DNA of 64,000 nt, taken from NCBI GenBank assembly GCA_905221605.1, contig CAJNDS010002161.1, positions 118,763 through 182,762 of the forward strand, read 5' to 3'. Within the stretch, counting starts at the first letter, position 1. Every line of letters starts with the position of its first letter. This document shows positions 1-12,042 of this stretch, one piece after another. A model generated the notes under the pieces. It was not told the DNA's origin. It did no database searches and saw only the letters and a program-made list of their open reading frames with translations. This stretch comes from Symbiodinium natans. Taxonomy: Eukaryota > Sar > Dinophyceae > Suessiales > Symbiodiniaceae. A program made the position numbers and the translations under genes.

Positions 1-200
1 GAAATAGGAATGGTTGTCACGAAAGCGTTTTTGAGCCACGAGTCAGACTACGTGAGACCTTTAAGAATAAGCGAGATGAAATACTAGGCCATCGACACGA
101 CGACACAGCTCATCCGAGACATCATCCCGGATCAAAATAGAGCAAAAACGGTCATTCCTTGAATAAGTCACTTAGAGCCGAAGCAAAAAGAAAGAGTGTC

Positions 201-3200
201 CTCCAGTCTCGTGGACCACGGGCACGGTGCCATATGCCTGTGCATACCTCAGGCAACTAGCACTTAATTTTGAACTCTACTGCACTTCTTCCGGCTCTCC
301 ATGACTTACGATATCTTACGATGGCTTTCGGTGGCTCTCGATGCCTCTCGCCTGGTTCTTTCCCAGAGTAAGGCGCAGGTGACATTTGGCAACAACTGCC
401 CTCTCTCCCCTCCCTGTTTTGCACGGGAAACTCTGGGAAACTGCCACAAGGATGCGTGCACGAAATGCACAACGGAAGCCAGGCGCTGTGAGAAGTGGCA
501 TGCTCCGAAGCCCAAAGCTCTCCAGACTCGCGCAAAACACAGTATGACAGCACCACACACTGGTACAGCGCAAGCACCTTCGATGTTTGTGCTCCCGCGC
601 TCCTTTTGCTGGTCATGGTTTCATTATCTCATTTACGTGTGCCGAGGGGCATCTGCGGAAGACCACATGGCTCGTACTGCGAAGGCATGAGTAGAAAGTC
701 GCATCCCGCCATCATGCGGTGCTCGACTTTCGGGTCGAAGCCAACGTAACCTTAGATCATCCGTTGAAGATCCTTGAAGCTTCAACAGCGACAGCAAATG
801 GTTGCCAGTAGCAGCTCTACTACTTCAATCAGTTTCACAGCACCCGAGAGACTTGAGAGAGAAAGCTGCCGAAAGGCGGAGAAAAGCAGCCGAGGGGCCA
901 CAGACTCGACCGCGGTTGCTGTTCTCTGCTTGGGATAGCTGGTTGGCATAGAGGTCGTCACCCTTGCCCATAAGGATGAGCTGAACTCGCCCAAGAACGC
1001 CGGTATTCTCACGTTCAAGGAGCCAGGGGATGGCCTCTGTGATCAACTGCACGCCCTTCTGGTAGCAAAGCCGTCCGCAGAAGCCCATCAGCGCAACACC
1101 CGGGTCTTCGTGCAAGCCCAGCGATTTTTGGAGCTCCCGCTTGCAATGCGCCTTACCCTCCAAGACGTCCGACAGGCCATAGTTTCGGGGGATGTGCGGG
1201 TCCGTCCGGGGATCCCACTCGTCCGCAATACCGTTCAGGATGCCTGCCATGCGCAGCTGCCGGCCCTTCTCCGTCAAGATGTCGTGCAGGCCCTGGCCAC
1301 CCTCCGGGCTTTGGACCTGAGGGCACTTTTTATGCAATGCTATGAATACTATTGCCATTAATGCTGCTTCAACCGTCAAAGCCCCGAAGATGAACACAGC
1401 CCGATCCTACAATGGAGTCGGGACCTCCTTGGCATAGTTCGGCGACACAGTCAGCACACGGTCGGACGAGAGGATCGCGGCACTCATCAAGTTCATGCAG
1501 TCGTCCCCCAGGTTCAAGTCCTGCACTCTTTGGTGGGTTAGGCATTCACTTTATGGGGCAAAGACGTGGGGGCGGCGGGGGGCGGGGAGGGTGCCCTCTA
1601 ACACTTCTCGGGCTGGCAGAGGCTCTCTCCTCGCCCTGCAGGAGGCAGATGGCCTCCGCGAACAGACCAGGAGAAAGAGCAGTTAAAACAAAGAGCGGAA
1701 TGCGGGGCATAGCAGGGCTTAGGGCTCTCAATATTCGACTCGAGATCCCCACACTCCGTGCCTCGGGTGGGAGTCCCAGGTAGCTGTCGAGCGGGAACTT
1801 CGTCAGCCGATACTTGCCCTCTCAAAGAATGCGCAAAGCAAAACAAGTGCAACAAGTCCAAGTGAATAACAAGATTTCTCCTCTTCACTCTTTACATCTC
1901 TCTACCTTCTCTCTGTTACTTCACCCACCCCTCCCCCACTGAAAGTTCGTGGGAGCAATGCACCGCCGGCCCACACCCCGTCCCTGCCTGATAGCCAATG
2001 TTGTGGATGACAAAAAGGGTCCGGGAGTTGAGGTAGGTGCGATTCCGACGGTACTTGTAGAGGTGGTAGACGGGCAGGAGGCCTGTCTGCCAGTCGTTGG
2101 CAATGAAGAGACAATCCTGGCCATAGGTGGAGCCTCGCAGCTTCAGCACAAGAGGGGCCTCTAGAGCTGCCACTGAGAGCAGTGCGTAGCGCTGCAGATT
2201 GTCAACGTATTCTTTGCCCTCGCGATCGACGTAAAGTCCGTCACGGTGATAGCTCGGATGGTCCACAAAAATGTAGTCTGTCCCTTTGCCACCACCGAGG
2301 TCTTGGTAGAGATGAAAGTAGCGCAGCTCGTGCTCGCGACCATCCATCCAAACCTTGCAATAACCTACGTATTCGGCGTCCTTGTAGTCACCATACCGCG
2401 GAGCCACCACCATCGTGCGGTGACCCCGCATGGCAAACTCATAACCATAGGAGCCTGCAACCATTGCCAAACCTCCGGTCTTAGACCACGGGTTCACCTC
2501 GGAAGACACGACGACCACCGGGGTGCTCAAGTGCGCTGCCTGGTACTTGGGCCGCTGGTCCTGTAACTCTGTCTCCAGGTGCGACCGCAAATCTGCCTTC
2601 TCCTCCGGGTCCTCTCACTGACACATAACTAACACATAACTTACATAACCGGGGTAAGAAATTTCAGAGACAACGAGGAGAAGCCTTTGTTGATTTGATA
2701 GCCTTGCTTGCCTTCATGGGCTTTCGAGACGAGGTGCTCCATTGCCCTGGCCCCCCCTCCCCCCAGAGTCCCGAGAGGAAGTTCTCAAAGGAAGGACATG
2801 AATGAGGGTGAGTATGAGGGTGAATGCACACAAGGTCGCAGTCAGTGTGTCTGTCGATGTTTTTCGGGCGAGCGAGGATTCACAGAACGATGTGACGAGG
2901 AACGCCCCAACATGTCTCCGCACATGTTTCTGCACATCCGAAGAAACCGGACAACCGTAAACGGACCAAATGCAAGCGCCAAACAAGAAGACACCTAGAT
3001 TCACCTCAAGACGGACCATAGCTGGCAAGAAACAAACCAAAAACACGGAGTCTTGTGATTTCATCGAATTTCCCAACAACCAAAACAGCATCCCACCCTG
3101 AAACATCCTAAAACATCCTAAAACCACGCAATCTATGCACGGCTGTGCCTTCCAAACATCCTCTGGGGGTCCCGTGTCCTGCAGCAGGGCATCCAGGGCA

Positions 3201-3357
3201 CTGAGGGAGAAGACGCGCTCCATGCCGCCATCGCCACTCTCGGAGGGCGAGATCTCAGACAGAGCCTTCAAGCCAGGTCTTTCACGTCTTGCCTCTTCTC
3301 TTGTCTTCTTTTGCTTTATGTTTTCTCGCTCTCTCTCTCTGCCTTCCTCTCTCTCCC

Positions 3358-3405
<48 letters not shown>

Positions 3406-3754
3406 CCTCCCTCCCTCTCCCACACGCATAGCCCCCCCGGAAAAGGAGCTGCCTGTCTCTCTCGCCCTCTCTGTCCCTGTTTTGGAACTTCCCCCTTCTG
3501 TCTCTTCTGCTGAACTTCTCTTCTTCTCCCTTCTCCGTGCTGAACCTGCGTTCTCTTCTTTCTTTTCAATTCCGTCCGCTCCTTGGTCTTGGGCGTCTGC
3601 GTGCCGGAGCTCTCGTAGCCCTCGCCGTCGTCAGGTTGGGCACCCAGCGAGGTCGCGGGCTCGGCCTCGGGGGCCTTGATGGCATTCGCCTCGTTCGGCT
3701 CGTTTGCCTTGCTCGCCTCCGTCAACGCTTCGCACTTCTCCTCAGGCTCCTCAG
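201..3754 (-). CDS. Starch/glycogen synthase (GT5), multi-exon, 3' part beyond the window
   Basis: It transfers glucose from a nucleotide sugar to the growing alpha-1,4-glucan (storage starch). Exons on the minus strand: 1988-2611, 1762-1818, 1425-1520, 899-1316, 651-750 and 201-247; phases join without a break. Seen motifs in order: [13 protein letters not shown] (N-terminal nucleotide-sugar loop), [82 protein letters not shown], then [20 protein letters not shown] (conserved C-domain Glu). Probable N-terminal exons lie at 3149-3265 (phase-compatible, ends PPEDVWK) and 3582-3754 (acidic, low complexity; its GA donor is tentative). Introns start GC except 1425/1424 (GT); the exon ending at 201 appears to use GA. 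The remaining C-terminus must lie left of position 1. Family membership is very firm. The SS class, the sugar donor (ADP- or UDP-glucose) and the location cannot be read here. Confidence 0.93.
3326..3432. repeat. CT microsatellite
   Basis: A pyrimidine tract, mostly CT with CCCT interruptions. It lies between the two probable N-terminal exons of the starch synthase gene, so it is probably intronic. The Ser/Leu-rich and Arg/Glu-rich open frames over it are low-complexity artefacts. Confidence 0.9.
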
Positions 3755-3765
3755 CTGACGTGGAA

Positions 3766-4784
3766 AGAGTCGCAAACAGCTTTGGAGACCCTGGAAGTGG
3801 CTAATACAGGACATGGTAAGTGCCGCACAGCGCGACCTGGCTGCTCCTCCTGTGGAAAATCAGCTGCGAACATGTCATGGGCGCATGTAGGTGTGCATGA
3901 TTCGGCGCGCGCTCCCTGCACTAGCTGTTTTGCTCTCGCTGGAGCTCGACCATAAACAGAACAAGAAAACTGCAGGACGCCATGCCAACACCACGCAAGA
4001 AACACATCAAATGCCACGGACCACGGACTGTCCTCGATGCGGAGAGTTGTTGGACGCTCCTCGGACAGCTTAAAATGACAAGTGTCGCTGATCGCCGGCG
4101 ACCTGGCCTCGTCCCTCGATGCGGCTGCCTGTTGCATCAAAACTCTCAGAATCAAGCACGAAACAAGCAAATGTGTGATGCCGCGCGTTCTCAGTGCGCG
4201 GGGGGTTTTCCAGCAAAAGACGCCCGTTTGCCGCAAAACTGTGCCAACTGCGGGGAGGGAAGGAGGGAGAAGTATATTTAAAAACGAAGGAGGTGATACG
4301 CTGAATCTGTAGCTGTAGCTTGAACCAGGGGGTATTCTGCAAGTTGTCCTAGGTGCACCACCCCTTCTCCCGTACCGTCCAAGATCGGTGCGTGGGGCAT
4401 AAAGCCTTCGATGACCGACTCAGTCGATTCTCACGGCTTCTCGGGCCAGGAGTGGCTTCTCGATTGACAGTGAGAGCTGGAGGATGGTGCAGGTGGCGAG
4501 AGGGAGTTTCAAATCAGGTGTGGGAATCCGTGGCGTCGAGAACTCAAACTTGCCTGAAGGAATCAGTTCTAACAGAAGAGCTTTTGCAAGCTGTCACGGT
4601 TGTTGCTCAACCGTTTTGCAGCACTCCAGAGGTTCAAGCTCCTGCCAAATCTTTGTGGGGGTCAGGCATGACACACTTGTGCGCAACCTGGACATCCCTG
4701 AGTGACTGAGTGTTCGAGCTCACACGTGTGACAAGTGTAGCTTGTCTGCATTAAATAAAACATTTGACTGGCTGGCGACAGACC
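3766..4784. other. No recognisable gene
   Basis: Intergenic or 5' flank of the starch synthase gene. Open frames on both strands are short, overlap each other and show no motif. No promoter element can be recognised; dinoflagellate promoters usually lack a TATA box. Confidence 0.5.
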
Positions 4785-4985
4785 TGCTACACGCACACAT
4801 GCGCGCACGCACACATACATGCACACATACATGCACACATACATGCACACATACATGCACAATACATGCACACATACAAGCACACTCACGCAGGCACACG
4901 CACGCGCACACGCACACGAGAGCACACACGAGAGCACACGCGAGAGCGCACACGAGAGCGCGGGTTGTACTCACACACCCACACG
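4785..4985. repeat. CA-rich compound minisatellite
   Basis: Near-perfect 12-bp repeats of the type ACATACATGCAC (about 4800-4870) grade into CACACG and GAGAGCACACGC repeats. Frames through it encode His/Thr- or Cys/Val-repeat strings and are not credible genes. Confidence 0.9.
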
Positions 4986-5639
4986 CACGCGCTCCGCGGT
5001 GTGTACTGCACGTGTACGTAGCCAAGCACAAGACCAAGAATCAAGACACTGCAGAATACTGCAGATGAAAACAAAGGTATCGCGCGCCTTACGCTCGCAG
5101 CAGTCTTCACTCTCCGGCTCCGGCAAGAGGGACAGGGAGCCCTGCGGGACAGCAGGGCACGCCAACGAAAACTGCAAACTTGTCACTTGTGGCTTGCGTC
5201 AAAGGCGGCACATGATTGAACATTCTGTAGCCATGATTGAAAATTCTGTAGCCAAGCGCCGCAGATTGCGCCGCCTTCTTCAGCATCAAGGGCTCTCCCT
5301 CAGGGGCAAGCTTCCCCATTCCATCACTCCGTCGCTTGGGAAATATGTCGGTCGGACGCATTACACACGTAGCCTGCGCAAGCTCCGGCTTCGTCACGCT
5401 TTCCTGGCTTTGTAAGACATTTCGTGTTCTCACACTGCCCCACAGTTGTCTCACGGTGTCTGACACGGCCTCTGGGTCCGGGAGCAAAGAGAAGGATCCC
5501 TGCACACGCCGGCGACAAGGCGAAGACACAGACTGCCACAGAATGGAAAAACTGTGCTGCAAAACCGGGCCTTCCTTGCACCCTTCTCAAGCAGAGGTGC
5601 GGCGGGAGCCGGAGACACGTTCGCCTCCCGATGTCACTT

Positions 5640-5855
5640 CTTTTTCCATCCCCTCTCTTCTCTCCCCGCTCTTCCTCTTTGCTCTGTTCTTCCCCTTGTC
5701 TCCATCGCTTTATCTTGTAGACTTGTAGATGTCCTTTACTTTTTTTGACTCAGAGGAAAGGGAAAGAAAAAGAGAGAGAGAGAGAGAGCGGGCGAGGGGC
5801 GAGGGCAAGAGCGAGGGCGAGAGAGAGAGAGAGAGAAAAAAAAAAAAAAAAGCGC
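5640..5855. repeat. Pyrimidine tract followed by purine (GA) tract
   Basis: A CT-rich stretch (5640-5710) is followed at about 5757-5855 by a GA/GGGA tract ending in an A18-type run. The opposite strand biases could let the two pair as an imperfect hairpin. No gene is supported here. Confidence 0.75.
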
Positions 5856-6289
5856 GAGAAAGCGAGAGCCAAGCAAAAGAGCGGAGCGTTAATCATTCAT
5901 CGTCAAAAACCAAAAAAAAGAAGAGGAGTCCAGCTGAAGGCCTCGAATGCCCCGCCAGGCGCACCCTCTCCAATGGTCTCCACTCGCTTTCTCCCCAACA
6001 TTTGCCGCCAATATTCGGGCTGACTTTATTTAGCTTCCGGCGACTGCTGTGATGCCGCCGCCCGGCCATGGGCGCCAGACAGGCCCTTCTCCCCGCCGTG
6101 AAAGATCTCCCCAGCTCCTCTGGCAGAACCTTGGACAACCTGGTGCGCCTACAAGACCCATGCGAAGAAATGTTGAGAAAAAGGCTTCCTAGACTGTAGG
6201 CAGATCGGTCCTTCAAACCCCTGACGAGGACCCTCAATATCTTCTCCAGGACACTTACAAGGCACCGCAGAAATTCCCAAAAGACGAAC

Positions 6290-6975
6290 TCAGAGCCCAG
6301 AACCCCTTTTGCTCTCAACCCGAATCTTTGGGCGTGAGTTGGTGCGCAATCTTCTCAGCAGATTGCATCGGACAATTCTGCTCGGAGTAGTGAGCTTTGC
6401 GAACAAGAAAGGCGCTCTTCCCGCCTTCTCCGGTTGTTTGGTCCCAAAGAGCCTGGCTTGTTGCGCTTGCTGGAACTTGGACACGCGAACCTCAGAACAC
6501 AATAACGAGGCATGAACATTCCAGAAAATACTCTCTCTTGAACTGGGCCCCGAGCTGTCCGCGTCTTGGGGTTCCCCTGCCCAGGATTTTGCATGGATTT
6601 GCTCCCAGGGCCCGAGAAGCTTCGGAACTTCTTTCTGCCTGCCGCTCCGAGGGCACCGAGGCCACTGAGGCAAACGAGACCTCCTTGGCAGGCGACTCCT
6701 GACGTGGCCAGAGCAGTCAGAACGGTGGCAACAGCCGGTCACCCTTGCTCTCGCTTCACCCGAATTCCGCACACTTTCTGCGCCTGCGGCACCTTTTGGG
6801 CCTCCACAGCGGCTGGAGCCTAGAGCAAAAGAAGTGCCAAAGCAGTGCCAGAGCAATGCCAGAGAATCCTGGAGACTTGCGCTGGCCTCTTGCTGCATCT
6901 CTGAGGCCGCCGGGGCCTCCGTTGCAGGTGACTCCTGGCACAACTGTCGAATTTCGTCGAGCCAAGTTGGCATGG
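6290..6975 (-). CDS. Candidate coding exon(s), unknown protein, related to the tandem repeat family
   Basis: The minus frame near 6975-6820 reads FVDAATSMPTWLDEIRQLCQ, followed by a Glu/Ala/Ser-rich stretch, and is preceded by an AG acceptor (AACCAG). The same reading frame recurs in the repeat copies at about 7680-7590 and 8640-8545. The rest of the 227-codon frame is Arg/Ser-rich and may be intronic. No known domain is recognised. It could be an exon captured by the repeat, or a remnant of a duplicated gene. Confidence 0.35.
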
Positions 6976-9565
6976 AAGTTGCAGCATCAACGAACGAACC
7001 TGGTTACTTTCCAGCTATACGGCAGAGGATGGCTGAGGTAAAGCCAGCGCCAACTGCAAAGCTGGATCTTTGTGAAGTGCATCAACAAAGCAGCCGGAAC
7101 ACGTGGCAAGCCGGCCGTGCAAGCCCGTATCCCTACTAATGCTAAACACACCCCTTTTGCATCCATGGGTCCGGCTAGTTCAAGTTAAGAGGATCTCATT
7201 GACTGTCAAGCCGTTCTAGTATTTGGCAGGGTTTCAGTGGGGTCCGGCCAAAAGCGGATGCTTACAAGTGCGGGTTGCTCAGCGCTTCGACGCACCATCT
7301 TATGATCCTATTACCTTTTTCCTATTGGATTGCTAGATTGTTAGATTGCTAGAGCATTAGATTATTCGATTATTAGATGATTAGTGTTTGTATATGAATG
7401 TACTATTCCATTATCCTCCCAGCTCCGCAGACCGATACCGATGCCTCGCTCTGTGGCGGTTCACTAGGCGCACACGGTGGGACCTCGGAAAGAATAGCTT
7501 CGGCAGGCTAAGGCGCGCCCCGTCCAGAGAACATCAGGTTGACATAAGGCGAAGGGAAAGTGTTAACAAGGCTTCCTGGCCTCCGCGGTGGATGTCAAGG
7601 CCTCCGTGGCAGGTGACTCCTGGCACAACTGTCGAATTTCGTCGAGCCAAGTTGGCATGGAAGTTGCTGCATCAATGAACGAACCTGGTTACTTTCCAGC
7701 TATACGGCAGAGGATGGCTGAGGTAAAGCCAGCGCCAACTGCAAAGCTGGATCTTGGTGAAGTGCATCAACAAAGCAGCCGGAACACGTGGCAAGCCGGC
7801 CGTGCAAGGCCGTATCCCTACTAATGCTAAACACACCCCTTTTGCATCCATGGGTCCGGCTAGTTCAAGTTGAGAGGATCTCATTGACTGTCAAGCCGTT
7901 CTAGTATTTGGCAGGGTTTCTGTGGGGTCCGGCCAAAAACGGATGCTTACAATTGCGGGTTGCTCAGCGTTTCGATGCGCAGTATTCAAGGGACGCGATT
8001 GAAAAATTCTATTTTCTTATTATCCTATTACCTTCTTCCTATTGGATTGCTGGATTATTAGATTGGTAGAGTATTAGACTATTCGATTATTAGATTTCTA
8101 GATAATTGGATGATTGGAATAGTCGATTGTTTTTCTGTTAAATGATTAGATAATACTGTAGGATGATTGGATGATTCGATTGCTATACTGCAGTGTTTGA
8201 TTATTGTTTTAATATATCTATAATATCATACGTTAAGTTCTCTATCTTCTCATATTCTTCTATTCTTATACTACAACATTATGACACTATACTACTGTGT
8301 TTCTATATGAATATACTATTCTACTATCATCCCAGCTCTGCAGACCGATACCGATGCCTCGATCTGTGGCGGTTCACGACGTGCACTCGGTAGGACCTCG
8401 GAAAGAATAGATTCGGCAGGCTAAGGCGGGCCCCGTCCAGAGAACATCAGGTTGACATAAGGAGCGGGAGATACGAGAAACCTAGTAGACAGACGAAGGG
8501 AAAGTGTTAACAAGGCTTCCTGGCCTCCGCAGTGGATGTCAAGGCCTCCGTGGCAGGTGACTCCTGGCACAACTGTCGAATTTTCGTCGAGCTAAGTTGG
8601 CATGGAAGGTGCTGCATCAATGAACGAACCTGGTTACTTTCCAGCTATACGGCAGAGGATCGCTGAGGTAAAGCCCCCCCTTTGCATCCACGGTCCGGCT
8701 AGTTCAAGTTAAGAGGATCCCTTGTCAAGCCGCTCTTATTTTGGCAGGTTTCTGTGGGGTCCGGCCAAAAACGGAGGTTTACGATTGCGGCTTGCTCAGC
8801 TTTTCGACGCTCAGTATTCAAGAGACGTGATTGAAGTATGAGTCTTCGGTTGTCTTATTGTAGCCTCATTTATTACTTTCGTACTCTGACTATTAGGCGA
8901 TCATATTGTTATACTCTTAGGTCATTAGATATTCCACTATTCGATTATTAGATTGTTCCTTTATTAGATTATTAGATAATATTAGATGAATACCTATCAT
9001 ACTCACTGTGACGGAAAACATTTCGACTGTGGAAAACCACGGGACGGTATGACCGGGTATGACCGGGTATGACCGAGTATGACCGGGTATGACCGGGTAT
9101 GACCGTGTATGACCGAGTATGACCGAGTATGACCGGGTATGACCGGGTATGACCAGGTATGACCGGATACTCGGGCGTTCTCGGGCGTACTCGGGCGTAC
9201 TCGGGCGGTGTACTCGGGCGCACGCGGTCTGCAGTCGCTGAACGCGGCCGCAATGGATGTTAGGCTGTTAGGCCGGTAGAGTATTAGATCATTCTATTAT
9301 TAGATTTTTGGATGCTTGGACCATTCGATTGTTGTATCTCAATACTTTCATTTTCTATCTATTTTTCATTTCATTCTGTTTTGTCTTCTTACATTATTCT
9401 ATTCTTCTCTCTCATATTATGACCCTATTATATTAAAATATACTGTCTATTATATGATCATCCTAGCTCTGTGGTCGGACCTCGGAAAGGATAGCTTCGG
9501 CAGGCAAAGTCGAGCCCGTCCAGAGAACATCAGGTTGACATAAGGAGCGGGGAGATAAGAGAAAC
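6918..9565. repeat. Tandem array of long degenerate units (about 0.9-1.1 kb)
   Basis: Three blocks share the same order of parts: a GATTATTAGATT-rich AT segment, ACCGATACCGATGCCTCG (7431 and 8344, offset 913), AGAACATCAGGTTGACATAAG (about 7528, 8443, 9523), a block around GGCAGGTGACTCCTGGCACA (about 6925, 7610, 8553), and AACGGATGCTTACA-type ends (about 7253, 7936, 8771). The first block is 5'-truncated and the last is cut after the GTTGACATAAG part. The unit carries the minus-strand exon-like frame described at 6290-6975. The family is not recognised. Confidence 0.8.
9047..9216. repeat. 10-bp minisatellite (GTATGACCGG) plus TCGGGCGTAC repeats
   Basis: About twelve near-perfect GTATGACCGG copies (9050-9170) run into about four TCGGGCGTAC copies (9170-9215). 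The 10-bp period makes all three frames shift, so the peptide frames over it are not genes. Confidence 0.92.
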
Positions 9566-9571
9566 CTAGGG

Positions 9572-9745
9572 ATACGTTTGGAAAGTGCGAAGAAGGAAGC
9601 CCATTGCACGGCTTCCCGGCCTCCGGAGGGGCTGCCAAGGCCTCTGAGCTGTGTGAGGCTCCGGAAGCTTTCGAAACACCCGAGGTCACCGAGGCCGCTG
9701 AGGCTGCCGAGGCCACGGAGGCCATCGAAGCCTCCCCCGTGCAAA
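9572..9745 (+). other. Glu/Ala-rich open segment, related to 10800-10980
   Basis: The plus frame reads a Glu-Ala-Thr-rich string (EAFETPEVTEAAEAAEATEA). A diverged relative at 10800-10980 reads EAFETLETMEAIEVLDAS. Both follow similar CCGGCCTC-rich sequence. This may be a coding low-complexity exon or simply a GAGGCC-rich repeat; no domain is visible. Confidence 0.35.
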
Positions 9746-9756
9746 CGATGTTGGGG

Positions 9757-9808
9757 GGGGGTTTAGGGTTTAGGGTTTAGGGTTTAGGGTTTAGGGTTTT
9801 TTTTTAGG
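9757..9808 (+). repeat. Interstitial telomere-like TTTAGGG array
   Basis: About six TTTAGGG units follow a G8 run and end in a T8 run. TTTAGGG is the plant/green-algal and dinoflagellate-type telomere repeat. An internal position suggests a past break repair or telomere-linked insertion. Confidence 0.92.
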
Positions 9809-10204
9809 GTTGGGAAACACGAGAGGTGCTTCATCCTGACCCAAGAGCCTCTCCCAGCCAAGCCCGACACCAGCAGTCAACCGAACGTGATACCCAAGCA
9901 GCCATCCCAACAGTCAGCTTTTCCGAAGTAACCGAAACAAACCAACCCAAACAAAGCACCCGACAAGTTGCAAATTGAGAAGGGTGGATTCTACAGTTTG
10001 CTGAGGCAACGCGAGGCATACGGAGGCAGGATCTCAGCGGGCATGCCGGCCTCACGGGAGAACTGTTCCTGCTGAGCGGCGGCGTTTATTTGGTACTTCT
10101 TGGGCTGGGCACCTATGTCCTATGTCTATCTGTGGGGCCACGCGATCTCGTTCGCTCTAGTTTTAGCCGCAAGCATGTCCAATGTCTCTCACAGGTTGGC
10201 TCAA

Positions 10205-10522
10205 TCATGAGCTGACCGGTACATCTGATGACCTCTTTCTATCTGCAGTCCCCCAACCTGTTCCCCCGTGAACGGCAGCAAACAATCCAAGAAGAATGTT
10301 CACTCCAATTAGCAACCTAATGGTGACTTCAATAGTGGGCTCAACAACATAAAAACATCGGAGGGTGATGCGGCATGGGTGCAACAGTGGGAGAGCAATG
10401 CCACTTTTACTGAGTCGCCGCGCCTGCCGTGCCTTCCGAGTCTCGCCAGCCTCACGGCTTCGTGCCTTGACCTTGGCGGGCTTCGGCGTTTGTTCACGTT
10501 CAAAATGCCTTTCTACCATCAA
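10205..10522 (-). CDS. Candidate exon(s) with a hydrophobic helix, unknown protein
   Basis: A minus frame opens at an ATG near 10519 with a basic stretch (MVERHFEREQTPKPAKVKAR). Lower down it contains a convincing hydrophobic segment, TIRLLIGVNILLGLFAAVHG, near 10330-10265. The two halves may be separate exons. No family is recognised, and no partner exons could be joined. Confidence 0.3.
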   Translation of the reverse strand: MMVERHFEREQTPKPAKVKARSREAGETRKARQARRLSKSGIALPLLHPCRITLRCFYVVEPTIEVTIRLLIGVNILLGLFAAVHGGTGWGTADRKRSSDVPVSS

Positions 10523-11726
10523 CCCCTTCTGCCGCGGAACCCTCTAGTCGTCCTCCTGGTGTGTAAAGAATTCAACGACGGTGCCCGGACATTAAACAAC
10601 CGAAAAAAGTGTTTCATATGTGATATCATACGACCTCCGCAGCGCACAGCTGGAGAGAAACATCCGGAAGTAAATCTCTCCAACCCCCCCCTTGTTCTGC
10701 GTTTGACATGCTCGACGTACATTCTCAACGGCCGAGCTATGGCAAGCTATGCCAAGCTTCGGAGGTCAGGGTTTAGAGAAAGCGGCAAATAGGAGAAAGG
10801 TAAGGAAATGTAAGGAATGCCCTGAAGGAGAAGTCCAGCTTCCGAGCTTGCCGGCCTCAGTGGAGGCTGAGCCCCCTGAGCTCTGCGAGGCCCGCGAGGT
10901 CCGTGAGGAAGCTTTCGAAACGCTCGAGACCATGGAGGCCATCGAGGTTCTGGATGCCTCGTCAACCACTCTGCTCTGCCAAGCGCTGCGCTTCGAAGTT
11001 CGTTTGTTCTTTTTTTTTTTTAGGTCACCATTGCTCCTGCCACTTGAAAGCTCTAGCGACTAGAGCCACTAGAGGCAGACAAAGGCCGGATCGCAGCGGG
11101 CAGGCCTCACGGTCGAACTGCGCCTGAAAAAGCAGCGTTTGTTTGGTTTGGGCCTGGGGGGCCCATGACTCTTTGTGGCCGCATGATCTCTCGTTGGCGC
11201 TAACACTTCGTGACATGCTACACGTGCACATGAACGCTTGCTCTGGCTTGCCCCTCTGCCGCCCCCGTCCGCGCCTCTTGCACCTTTCAATGGTGCGAGA
11301 CAGGTCAAGATTGTGTAGCGTCACGCATGACAACTTGACTTGCGCATGATCCATATACGTGACGGGCGTGAAATACGATTATGGGCCCTTACAAGAACTG
11401 CATTTGGCCCCAATGCAAAAAACAAATTCCGCGTAAGTTCATACGTCACATCGTTTCCTTAAATTACATTACATTGTATGCTCTTTTAGTATTCTTATTC
11501 TTATTCTCCCGGGCGAAAAGATAAAGAAATAGACGCCCGGCAAATGAAGGGTTAATAGCGCCCGTAGTAAAGAACTTCTCGGGCACGGTGCGTTCTCTCA
11601 GTCATTCACGCATTAACAATATCAAATTTCGTGCATGCGTAAACTCACATCGTTCCCTTCGCAATAAGATTTTCTCACCCAAGCTCGAACGGAACTAGCC
11701 TACTCATTTCTCGCTCATTCACAGCA

Positions 11727-11787
11727 TTTAGGGTTTAGGGTTTAGGGTTTAGGGTTTAGGGTTGAGGGTTTAGGGTTTTTTTTTGCC
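11727..11787 (+). repeat. Interstitial telomere-like TTTAGGG array
   Basis: Seven units, one with a GAGGG variant, ending in a T8 run like the array at 9757. Confidence 0.92.
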
Positions 11788-12042
11788 ACCCGCCTAGCTG
11801 ACACTCAGGCCACGTTGCAGGGACTAATACCGGCAATACTATTCGTTCGAGGTAGAGGCGCTTTTAAAGTTAGCGTAAAAAGGGGACCAGTTTGGGGAGG
11901 ACGGAGCGTCCCATCAAACAAAAGAGTAAAGCCACACTCCGACTAACAACAGAACACCCAGAACTCCATCCCCCATGGTCCCAGAGGAGAAAAGCCTTTA
12001 TGCCGCCTCAAAATCAGCAGCGCTCATCAGGCCCATGTAGTT

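Noticed and set aside
3282-3513. Ser/Leu-rich plus ORFs and Arg/Glu-rich minus ORF
   Set aside because: Translations of the CT microsatellite. Only the upstream part of the minus frame (3582-3754) is kept as a possible exon.
4742-5068. His/Thr-rich and Cys/Val-rich ORFs on both strands
   Set aside because: Translations of the CA-rich minisatellite.
5757-5880. GA/A-rich tract as a terminator or poly(A) site
   Set aside because: It is a simple-sequence repeat; no gene ends here.
9047-9216. CRISPR-like array
   Set aside because: The repeats are 10-bp direct tandems with no spacers, in a eukaryotic context.
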